A stretch of 64,000 bases of DNA. Origin: Bacteroidota bacterium. GTDB taxonomy: Bacteria > Bacteroidota > Bacteroidia > Bacteroidales > Prolixibacteraceae. The notes under the pieces were generated by a model. That model was given only the letters and a program-made list of their open reading frames with translations. It made no database searches and was not told where the DNA came from. Made by a program: the position numbers and the translations under genes. Positions 41,296-49,393 of the stretch are shown piece after piece. Within the stretch, counting starts at the first letter, position 1, and every line of letters begins with the position of its first letter. The stretch is from assembly GCA_023251455.1 (NCBI GenBank), contig JAHEYT010000026.1, positions 1 through 64,000 on the forward strand. Direction: 5' to 3'.

Positions 41296-43047
41296 TTAGC
41301 TACGGTCAAAATATTTGGTGTGCAGCAAATGATGCGCCTTTTCGCTCATCGGGGCTCCCAAAAATTCTTCGTAAAGCTTGGTGATGTATGGATTCTCGTG
41401 CGATTTCCGGATCGTCTTGTTTTTGTCTTCCGAATAAATGGCACGTTGCCTTTTTTTCAGGATTTCAGCATCGCCATGGTGATATGGCTGACCGCCACCA
41501 CCGATGCAACCACCTGGGCACGACATAATTTCAATAGCATGAAACTCACTGTTCCCGGCCTCAATATCTTCAAGTAACTTACGTGCATTGCCCAAACCAT
41601 GAGCAATTCCGATGTTAATTGGTGTTCCGTTGAAATCGATGGTTGCTTTACGTAAACCATCCATTCCGCGCAACTCTTCAAAATCAACGCGTGGCAACGG
41701 TTTGCCGGTAAAAACTTCGTATGCTGTGCGAACTGCCGCTTCAATTACACCACCAGTGGTGCCAAAAATGACTGCGGCGCCGGTTGATTCACCCAATGGC
41801 TGATCAAATTCTTCATTTGGCAATGAATTAAAATCGATGTTGCCCAAATTAATTAAATGAGCCAGTTCTCTGGTGCTCAACGCAAAATCGACATCCGGAT
41901 TTCCATTCACTGAAAACTCCGGACGACTGCTTTCATATTTTTTGGCCAAACATGGCATAATGGAAACCACCACCAGATTCTCGCGTTTGACATTGATTTT
42001 ATCAGCAAAATAGGTTTTGGCAATTGAGCCAAACATTTGTTGAGGCGACCGCGCAGTTGACGGAATATCTTTTAATTCAGGGAAATGATGCTCAAAAAAT
42101 TTCACCCAGGCCGGACAACACGAAGTAAGGATTGGCAGTTTGACATTCGGATCACCTTCCATAAATCCAGATAGTCGGTTGAGCAATTCGGTCCCTTCTT
42201 CCAGAATAGTGAGGTCGGCAGCAAAATCGGTATCGAAAACGTAATCGAATCCCAGACGGCGCAGGGCAGCAACCATTTTCCCAGTCACCAATGTTCCGGC
42301 AGGCATTCCGAATTCTTCGCCCAACGCAGCCCGAACAGCAGGAGCAGTCTGAACGACAACTGTTTTAGTTGGATCAGACAAAGCCCGGATCACGGCGCCG
42401 GTTTCGTCAGCTTCAGTAAGGGCGCCGGTTGGACATACAGCTACGCACTGCCCGCAATAGGTACAAACCGAATGATCAAGATTCATCTCGAAAGCGGGAG
42501 CCACGACAGCCTGAAATCCTCGATTGACAGCGGAAAGAACGCCGACGGTCTGCACATCGTTGCACATGGTTTCGCAACGGCGACACATGATGCACTTGTT
42601 AATTTCGCGGATAATTGCCGGCGAAGTATCTTCGCGATACGACGACTGCTCACCTTGGTAATGAATCTTGCGGATTCCAAGATGGTTGGCCATATTTTGT
42701 AAATCGCAATTGCCCGATTTGGCACAAATCAAACAATCGGCAGGATGGTCTGACAAAATTAATTCAACGATCGTACGACGGGCATTTATCGCCCTGATGG
42801 AGTGGGTATTCACTTCCATTGCTTCGGTGGCTTCGGTGCAACAGGCAGGTGCCAGATTCCGACGACCTTTAACTTCTACCACACAAACACGGCATCCTCC
42901 AGGTTTATTTTCGATGTTCATGTCGTGTAGCTTCATGTAGCATAGCGTCGGGATATCAATTCCGATACTCGAAGCTGCTTCCAGCACGGTAGTTCCTTTC
43001 CGGACAACTACCGGTTTATGATCTATTGTGAGGTTTATCATTTCCAT
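41296..43047 (-). CDS. [FeFe]-hydrogenase catalytic subunit HydA (copy 1)
   Basis: 583 aa; HPADCLICAKSGNCDLQ, two 4Fe-4S motifs, L1 LTSCCPAW, L2 IMPCLAKKYE, L3 IMSCPGGCIGGGGQP. Confidence 0.96.
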   Translation of the reverse strand: MEMINLTIDHKPVVVRKGTTVLEAASSIGIDIPTLCYMKLHDMNIENKPGGCRVCVVEVKGRRNLAPACCTEATEAMEVNTHSIRAINARRTIVELILSDHPADCLICAKSGNCDLQNMANHLGIRKIHYQGEQSSYREDTSPAIIREINKCIMCRRCETMCNDVQTVGVLSAVNRGFQAVVAPAFEMNLDHSVCTYCGQCVAVCPTGALTEADETGAVIRALSDPTKTVVVQTAPAVRAALGEEFGMPAGTLVTGKMVAALRRLGFDYVFDTDFAADLTILEEGTELLNRLSGFMEGDPNVKLPILTSCCPAWVKFFEHHFPELKDIPSTARSPQQMFGSIAKTYFADKINVKRENLVVVSIMPCLAKKYESSRPEFSVNGNPDVDFALSTRELAHLINLGNIDFNSLPNEEFDQPLGESTGAAVIFGTTGGVIEAAVRTAYEVFTGKPLPRVDFEELRGMDGLRKATIDFNGTPINIGIAHGLGNARKLLEDIEAGNSEFHAIEIMSCPGGCIGGGGQPYHHGDAEILKKRQRAIYSEDKNKTIRKSHENPYITKLYEEFLGAPMSEKAHHLLHTKYFDRS

Positions 43048-43058
43048 AGAGAGTACTT

Positions 43059-44852
43059 TTAGGCGATTAATACAGCATCAAACTTACATTTCACGAGACA
43101 CACACCGCATTTAATACACAGCGACTGATCGATGTAATGCGGTGCACGTTTTTCTCCGGAAATAGCGCCAACTGGGCAGTTCCTGAAACAAAGCGTACAA
43201 CCCGTACACCGCTCGGCATCGATGGAATAGTGCATCAACGCCTTGCACTGACCTGCCAGACATTTATGGGTGGTGACATGCGCCAGATATTCGTTATAGA
43301 AATTATCGAGTGTTGAAAGTACCGGATTTGGAGAGGTTTGTCCCAAGCCGCAAAGTGAAGTATCTTTGATAACATTACTCAGCATTCTCAGACGGTTCAG
43401 GTCTTCAAGTTCACCGTTTCCATCGGTTATTTTTTCCAGAATTTCATGCAAACGTTTATTGCCAATCCTGCAAGGAGTGCATTTTCCACACGATTCGTCG
43501 AGCGTAAATTCGAGGTAAAATTTGGCAATCGCTACCATACAATCCGAATCGTCGAGCACAATCATACCTCCGGAACCCATCATGGAACCGGCTGCTACCA
43601 GATTGTCGTAATCGATTGGCGTATCCAGAAACGATTTGGTCAAACAACCTCCTGAAGGTCCACCAGTTTGAACAGCCTTAAATTCACGGCCATCTTTAAT
43701 TCCGCCGCCAATATCGTAAATAATTTCGCGAAGGGTAATTCCCATCGGAACTTCAATCAAACCTACATTGTTGATTTTTCCGGCCAAAGCAAAAACTTTG
43801 GTACCTTTCGATTTTTCAGTCCCGATTGAAGCGAACCATGCCGCTCCTTTATTGATGATGACCGGAATATTGGCAAAAGTCTCCACATTATTCACATTGG
43901 TAGGTTTGCCGTTGTATCCTTTTTCTGCCGGAAATGGCGGTTTTACAGTTGGTTCACCGCGTTTCCCTTCCATCGAATGAATCAGCGCAGTTTCTTCACC
44001 GCAAACAAAAGCTCCGGCGCCATAACGAATTTCGACATCGAAATTAAATCCGGTTCCCAAAATATCATCGCCCAGCAAACCGTACTCACGTGCCTGGTTG
44101 ATCGCAATTTTCAGGCGTTCGATAGCCAAAGGATATTCAGCCCGGATGTAAACCAAGCCTTTGTCGGCGCCAATACAATATCCGCAAATAGCCATGGCTT
44201 CGAGCACCGAATGCGGGTCGCCTTCCAAAATAGAACGATCCATAAACGCGCCAGGGTCGCCTTCGTCAGCATTGCATACCACGTATTTCTGGTCGCTGAC
44301 CGATTTGCGGGTCAATTCCCATTTCAGGCCGGTTGGGAAACCGCCACCACCACGTCCGCGAAGTCCGGAATCTTTAATCATCCGGATTGCTTCGTCCGGA
44401 GTTTTTTCAGAAAGACATGTGCCAAGTGCAGCATAACCGTCTCGACCAATGTACTCTTCAATATTTTCAGGATTAATGAACCCACAATTGCGAAGGGCAA
44501 TACGAATCTGCTTTTTGTAAAAGTCCATCCCCTTGGAGTCGCCAACAATTTCCTTAGTTTCCGGATCTTTATAAAGTAAGCGTTCTACCTTCCGTCCTTT
44601 GATGACGTGTTCATCCACAATTTCGGCCACGTCTTCAGGTGTAACCTGTGTATAGAAGGTATTATCGGGTAATATTTTAACGATTGGTCCCTTTTCACAA
44701 AAACCGAAGCATCCGGTTAAAATGACCTGAATTTCGTCGGCCAATCCATACTCGTTGAGCCGGTCGGTAAAATTCGTTTTGATGAGTTCGCTTTGTGAAG
44801 CCTTGCATCCGGTACCACCGCACACAAGGATATGCATGTTGTATTCGGCCAT
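43059..44852 (-). CDS. NuoF/HydB flavoprotein subunit, long form with N-terminal thioredoxin-like and C-terminal 2x[4Fe-4S] domains
   Basis: Start set to MAEYNMHILVC; HILVCGGTGC, GRGGGGFPTGLKW, CGKCTPCRIG, CTGCTLCFRNCPVGA, CIKCGVCLVKC. Confidence 0.96.
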   Translation of the reverse strand: MAEYNMHILVCGGTGCKASQSELIKTNFTDRLNEYGLADEIQVILTGCFGFCEKGPIVKILPDNTFYTQVTPEDVAEIVDEHVIKGRKVERLLYKDPETKEIVGDSKGMDFYKKQIRIALRNCGFINPENIEEYIGRDGYAALGTCLSEKTPDEAIRMIKDSGLRGRGGGGFPTGLKWELTRKSVSDQKYVVCNADEGDPGAFMDRSILEGDPHSVLEAMAICGYCIGADKGLVYIRAEYPLAIERLKIAINQAREYGLLGDDILGTGFNFDVEIRYGAGAFVCGEETALIHSMEGKRGEPTVKPPFPAEKGYNGKPTNVNNVETFANIPVIINKGAAWFASIGTEKSKGTKVFALAGKINNVGLIEVPMGITLREIIYDIGGGIKDGREFKAVQTGGPSGGCLTKSFLDTPIDYDNLVAAGSMMGSGGMIVLDDSDCMVAIAKFYLEFTLDESCGKCTPCRIGNKRLHEILEKITDGNGELEDLNRLRMLSNVIKDTSLCGLGQTSPNPVLSTLDNFYNEYLAHVTTHKCLAGQCKALMHYSIDAERCTGCTLCFRNCPVGAISGEKRAPHYIDQSLCIKCGVCLVKCKFDAVLIA

Positions 44853-44862
44853 AATTGTCCGT

Positions 44863-45261
44863 TTATTGGTTGTCGATTGTTGAATAAGCCACAGGAATAA
44901 TTCCGTCAACCATTTCGTTGAGTTTGATGTGCTTTTCGATGATCTCGAGCGCTTTTGTTTTATTTACAAAACCGTAAACTACAGGCTGTTTCCCCGGAAT
45001 AGTAAGTTCAATGGTTGGCTCGGCGTAGCAATAACCCATGCATCCGGTTTGAGTAATGATGGCATCAATTCCCTGATGATCGAGTTCCTCAATCAGATAA
45101 TTCATAGTGTCTTTTGCTCCGGAAGCGATGCCGCAGGTAGCCATTGAAACCTTGATTTGAATCAGATTTTCAGGATTATCGCCGTTTTCTCTTAATTTAA
45201 TTTTCGACTGAACTTCGGATTGCAGCTTCTTTAAGTCAGCAAGAGATTTTATTCTGTTCAT
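44863..45261 (-). CDS. Thioredoxin-like (2Fe-2S) ferredoxin domain protein (HndB-like)
   Basis: 132 aa; MATCGIASGA and CMGYCYAEPTIE motifs. Confidence 0.9.
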   Translation of the reverse strand: MNRIKSLADLKKLQSEVQSKIKLRENGDNPENLIQIKVSMATCGIASGAKDTMNYLIEELDHQGIDAIITQTGCMGYCYAEPTIELTIPGKQPVVYGFVNKTKALEIIEKHIKLNEMVDGIIPVAYSTIDNQ

Positions 45262-45349
45262 ATTTTGGGAGATTTATGAGTTCAATAAACTTCAATCACT
45301 ATTCTTTAAATATCAGCACATTAAAATAATAAATATCTAATATTTATCA

Positions 45350-45898
45350 TCATTCACTAATTTGAATTTGTTCTAAATTCTCCTGAAGCATTTCTTTCAG
45401 GAACGATCGGACTTCAGGATGATTAAGAGGCACATCTTCAAGTGTTTGCTTCAATTCTCGAGTGTCCAATACAAATTCACCGGAAGGTGTTTGATGTTTA
45501 AAGACATAATCTGTTTCTCCGGAAGAGCAAATCAAAAGTAGCAGTGTCCCAACCAAATCGCCCATAACGGGCCGGTCGAGGTGATTCAACCCGAACATAG
45601 CAGTCACTTTTGTGCCTTTCCCCAATGCAGATTCAAGATTAAATGTTCCTCCTGTCATTTCGGCGTTTTGCATGAAAAGCGACAATCCGAGTCCAACTTT
45701 TCTGGTTGTTCTGGAGGTGTAAAATGGATCGATGGCTCGTTGTAGCTGTTCCTGATTCATTCCGGAACCATCGTCGGTAATGGTAATAATCAATTGATTA
45801 TCTTTTGGAAGTTCGGTAATTTCAATCCCAATCAACTTCGCTTTAGCCCGAATCGAATTCTGGACAATATCGAGGATATGTAGGGAAAGGTCTTTCAT
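45350..45898 (-). CDS. HATPase-domain protein (histidine kinase-like ATPase)
   Basis: 182 aa; DIVQNSIRAKA (N box), ITDDGSGMN (G1), VGLGLSLFMQNAEMTGG (G2). Confidence 0.9.
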   Translation of the reverse strand: MKDLSLHILDIVQNSIRAKAKLIGIEITELPKDNQLIITITDDGSGMNQEQLQRAIDPFYTSRTTRKVGLGLSLFMQNAEMTGGTFNLESALGKGTKVTAMFGLNHLDRPVMGDLVGTLLLLICSSGETDYVFKHQTPSGEFVLDTRELKQTLEDVPLNHPEVRSFLKEMLQENLEQIQISE

Positions 45899-45955
45899 AA
45901 GATTGAATTACTGAAGGACTGAATTACCGAATGAATAAAACAAAAACTGAACTCT

Positions 45956-46696
45956 CTATGGAACCTGAACTTTTCGTCCATTCTCGTGGGCTAGTGCCAT
46001 TTTGATTTCTGAGAATATTGGAGACTCCATTTCAAAATTCGTGTAAATTTTACCCAAATCAGAAGGGAAGTGGGTATCCGAAAATTTTACAATAGTAATA
46101 TCTTGACTGATTTTGTATTTCTCCCTGATTGTTACTTCTTCCGCAAGTTTCGAAATTTGAAGCGCATCCACCTTTAATTCAGGAGGGAAAAATCCCAATT
46201 GACTGAACAGGCTGTTTCGTGGCCGGTCGATATGTGCCGGAATAAAGATGCCGGATAACTCGTGTACTTTTCGTTCAATTTCTTCGATACTCACATCCAG
46301 CGAAGCGCCCAAATAGTTTTCCAACTCTTCCAGAATATTTTCGTCTTCGTCAATCAATACCTGATAACCAAAAAGCGCGGCATTGTGAGGAATAATCGTC
46401 AGATGCTGATTCAAATAATCCTGAAAAACGCGCAATGCATCAAAATCTTCGAACAAACCCAGGCAGTGAACCTCTTCACGCGAAGTCATTTCGCATCCAG
46501 AAAATACGGTCAGATTTGTTTTTTGCGCCAGTTTCCAAACCAATTCGCATTGCTTGGTGGTATTGTGATCGGTAATCCCAATAATATCCAACCCTCTTTG
46601 ACCCGCCAGCGAAACAATGTTTGCAGGACTCATTTCCAGATCGCCACATGGAGATAACAATGTGTGGATATGAAGATCGGTCCTGAATGTTTTCAT
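45956..46696 (-). CDS. PHP domain-containing phosphoesterase
   Basis: 246 aa; FRTDLHIHTLLSPCGDLEMSP, ITDHNTTKQ, FIPAHIDRP, SDTHFPSDLG. Confidence 0.9.
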   Translation of the reverse strand: MKTFRTDLHIHTLLSPCGDLEMSPANIVSLAGQRGLDIIGITDHNTTKQCELVWKLAQKTNLTVFSGCEMTSREEVHCLGLFEDFDALRVFQDYLNQHLTIIPHNAALFGYQVLIDEDENILEELENYLGASLDVSIEEIERKVHELSGIFIPAHIDRPRNSLFSQLGFFPPELKVDALQISKLAEEVTIREKYKISQDITIVKFSDTHFPSDLGKIYTNFEMESPIFSEIKMALAHENGRKVQVP

Positions 46697-47035
46697 TTAT
46701 TGCTGGTTATAGATTTGATACAGTTTTCCGGCAATCTCGAATGTGGACAGACTGGTTCCCAGAATCGGGATGTTTTCGTCGTTCGAATGGCGAACCGTAT
46801 TTTCCTGTGGAGGAAGATTATTGACCAAAATAACAGCTGCCAAATCCTTTAGCGAAGCGATGGCCATTACATTCTGGTGTACCTGAAGTGTAATCCAAAC
46901 TTCACCTTCACTGGCATTCCCCATTACATCGCTCAGCAAGTCAGAAACATAACCACCGGCAATTTCTCGATCCAATCCTTTGTGGCCTGAATAAACGGTC
47001 AGGCCTAATTTTTCAACTACTTCAGAAACCTTCAT
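46697..47035 (-). CDS. DRTGG domain-containing protein (A)
   Basis: Start set to MKVSEVVEKLGL; VSDLLSDVMGNASEGEVWITLQVHQN. Confidence 0.8.
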   Translation of the reverse strand: MKVSEVVEKLGLTVYSGHKGLDREIAGGYVSDLLSDVMGNASEGEVWITLQVHQNVMAIASLKDLAAVILVNNLPPQENTVRHSNDENIPILGTSLSTFEIAGKLYQIYNQQ

Positions 47036-48392
47036 TTCGTCGTCCTCTTTTGTTACAATCAGCTTTAAATCTATCTTTTCCCCACTTTTTCTCCATATTG
47101 AGGAATGCTTTTCGGGCATTAATTTTGTCTTCGCCCACCCACATTTGTTGCAGGAAGGTGCAATCCGACATTTTTGCCTTGTTGTTCACCATATCTTCGG
47201 CAAGTGCCTGGCAGTTGGGCGCACCGCAGGCACCGCAATCGATTCCCGGCAAAAAACACACAATACGCTGTGCCTTACTCATTTTCTCCATCGCTTTAAT
47301 ACGATCTTTGCCAAAAGCAAAGTGCGGTTTGGGCACGATGGAATCCAGTATCAGTTTTAGTTTCAACTCTTCGGTTTTGGCCCGAATGGTTTCCGGAGAA
47401 ATATCTTTGGCTGCCGGATAACGTTTAGCGCGTCGCTCAAGCCTTTCGACGGTCATAAATCGGTTGCCGGTGAGCAAAATCCCACCCGCGCAACTTTGGT
47501 CGCAAGCCCGCATCTCAATAAAATCGATGCCCTTAACCTGATCATTTTCCAGCCGTTCCAGAAAACGCACGGCATTGTGAATGCCATCAATGGCAATCCC
47601 CCGAGACCCGAAATGACAGGATTCGCCACGGGTAAGGCTCCAGGTAATGCCTTCTGCAGAAAGGTTTTGGCGTTGAACGGAATGGTCTTCGGCTTGGCCT
47701 TCAGAAATAACCTTCATCACCTCATTATACAGCTGGTTCATGTTTACAATACCATCCACAATTGATTCGCTTTCACCAACCGGACTTTTCACCGCTGCAA
47801 TTTTCGCAATACAGGGCGTCGCATAAAAAAGGCCAATTTCTTCGCGCCGGGCGCCTTCGAGCATCAGTTGTTCGATGGCAAAATGAGCCGCAAGGTTATG
47901 GGGTGCTTTCCGGAGAATCAGATTTTCGGTTAGTGAAGGATATCGCCCCTGAATAAGACGAACAATGGCCGGACAATAAATAGAGATGGCTGGTTTCGTA
48001 GTTTCTTTATCCGCAAGAACTTCATTAATTGAATCTATAAGAACCTGCATCGGTTGTTCTACCTCGTAAACATGTGTAAACCCAACTTTTTTCAAGCCAT
48101 CGTATATCTGGTCTTCGCTATATTTTTCAGGAAACTGACCAATCATGATGGATGGAAACAAAATAACACGGTATTTGAATGAGCGAATCATGGCCAGATC
48201 GTCCTGCACGACATAAAAAGCGTGGGTTGGGCAAGCACGGTGGCATTGTCCGCAGTAAACGCAACGTTCGTGGTCGATTTCCGCCAGACCGTTTACTACC
48301 CGAATGGCTTCGGTTGGGCACGATTTCATGCAATGTGTACAACCAATGCATTTTGAGGCATCTAAGGCGTGATATATTGACGATCCGTTCAT
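47022..48392 (-). CDS. [FeFe]-hydrogenase large-subunit-like H-cluster domain protein, putative sensory type, with 2x[4Fe-4S] N-terminal and Fe-S C-terminal domains
   Basis: 456 aa; CIGCTHCMKSCP, CVYCGQCHRACP, divergent L1 SIYCPAIV, L2 ATPCIAKIAAVK, L3 MRACDQSCAGG, C-terminal CGACGAPNCQALAEDMV. Confidence 0.9.
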   Translation of the reverse strand: MNGSSIYHALDASKCIGCTHCMKSCPTEAIRVVNGLAEIDHERCVYCGQCHRACPTHAFYVVQDDLAMIRSFKYRVILFPSIMIGQFPEKYSEDQIYDGLKKVGFTHVYEVEQPMQVLIDSINEVLADKETTKPAISIYCPAIVRLIQGRYPSLTENLILRKAPHNLAAHFAIEQLMLEGARREEIGLFYATPCIAKIAAVKSPVGESESIVDGIVNMNQLYNEVMKVISEGQAEDHSVQRQNLSAEGITWSLTRGESCHFGSRGIAIDGIHNAVRFLERLENDQVKGIDFIEMRACDQSCAGGILLTGNRFMTVERLERRAKRYPAAKDISPETIRAKTEELKLKLILDSIVPKPHFAFGKDRIKAMEKMSKAQRIVCFLPGIDCGACGAPNCQALAEDMVNNKAKMSDCTFLQQMWVGEDKINARKAFLNMEKKWGKDRFKADCNKRGRRNEGF

Positions 48393-48802
48393 TAAAAATA
48401 GTTAACCATTTTTACTTTAGTTCCTTTATTTACTTCACTTTCAATCAGCAATTCATCGGTATTCTTTTTGATGTTTGGCAAGCCCATTCCGGCGCCAAAA
48501 CCCATTTCACGAACTTTTTTACTGGCAGTCGAATATCCTGCCTGCATAGCCAAATCAATATCTGGAATTCCGGGGCCTTCGTCACTAACCAATATGGTTA
48601 TTTTATTTTCGTCAATTTCAACAGAAACAGTTCCTTTCCAGGCGTGAGCCACCACATTCACTTCAGCTTCGTAAAGGGCAATGACAATGTTTTTGATCGT
48701 TTTACTGTCAATGCCCAATTGCTTCAACACTTTCTTTACTTCGCTCGAAGGATGTCCTGCGTGGGTAAAATCGCCTCCTTGTATAGTAAAAAAAAGTTTC
48801 AA
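48392..48802 (-). CDS. RsbW/RsbT-like anti-sigma-type ATPase/serine kinase
   Basis: 136 aa; ALYEAEVNVVAHAW, VSDEGPGIPDIDLAM, GFGAGMGLPNIKKNTDEL; apparent TTG start; TAATG overlap with next gene. Confidence 0.88.
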   Translation of the reverse strand: MKLFFTIQGGDFTHAGHPSSEVKKVLKQLGIDSKTIKNIVIALYEAEVNVVAHAWKGTVSVEIDENKITILVSDEGPGIPDIDLAMQAGYSTASKKVREMGFGAGMGLPNIKKNTDELLIESEVNKGTKVKMVNYF

Positions 48803-48830
48803 GTTCCGGGTTTCAAGTTTAAAGTTGTAC
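48796..48830. repeat. Word-like degenerate intergenic repeat (GTTTCAAGTTCCGGGTTTCAAGTTTAAAGTT)
   Basis: Two GTTTCAAGTT units around CCGGG; overlaps the TTG start of the RsbW-like gene. Confidence 0.6.
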
Positions 48831-48853
48831 TATGAATTAGGTTATTTGAATCG

Positions 48854-49198
48854 CTAATAGATTGGCTTTAATCCGGCTTGAAATAAAAGTCCGCTGGATT
48901 TAAAGAGCGAATAGGGTGATTCCAGAATACACATCCCATTTTCACAGGCTAGTTCAAGCATTTGTTGATTAGCTTTTTTATTTCGCACCAGAACGATGGC
49001 CCGAATGTCGGCCATTTCGGCCGTGCGTATGGCCTGAAGGTTTACCAATCCCGTAATCAGTACCAGATTATCAGTATCAAGTGTTAATACATCACTCATC
49101 AGGTCGGAGCTGTAACCCATTTCTACCTCTTCTTCCAATCTTTCAGCACCACACGATATCGTTGCATCTAAAACAGCGGCGATCTCTTTTAACTTCAT
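48854..49198 (-). CDS. DRTGG domain-containing protein (B)
   Basis: Start set to MKLKEIAAVLD; SSDLMSDVLTLDTDNLVLITGLVNLQAIRTAEMADIRAIVLVRNK. Confidence 0.82.
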   Translation of the reverse strand: MKLKEIAAVLDATISCGAERLEEEVEMGYSSDLMSDVLTLDTDNLVLITGLVNLQAIRTAEMADIRAIVLVRNKKANQQMLELACENGMCILESPYSLFKSSGLLFQAGLKPIY

Positions 49199-49393
49199 TT
49201 CAAATATTAAAGGGGTTTGCCACAAATTTCAGAAAAAATAACTAAAGTCTGATGATCGGAGTGGACTTCAATCCTTATTTAGATTGGTTATAGCTAAGTG
49301 TTAAACCTGGAATTCCATCTTTCAAAAAAGAGATGTAGTCCTAACCTAAATATTCCCAAATGTTTCGTAAATTAAGTTCGAAATTCACACACC

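Noticed and set aside
43977-44579. 200-aa plus-strand ORF
   Set aside because: Antisense to the highly conserved HydB gene; shadow ORF
47022-48392. Calling this gene a third catalytic [FeFe] hydrogenase
   Set aside because: L1 lacks the TSCCP/TSCSP signature and L3 lacks the GCxGGG form; partners for catalysis are already supplied by HydA
48179-48835. 218-aa plus-strand ORF
   Set aside because: Antisense to the H-cluster protein and RsbW-like genes, which have clear conserved motifs; no recognisable features of its own
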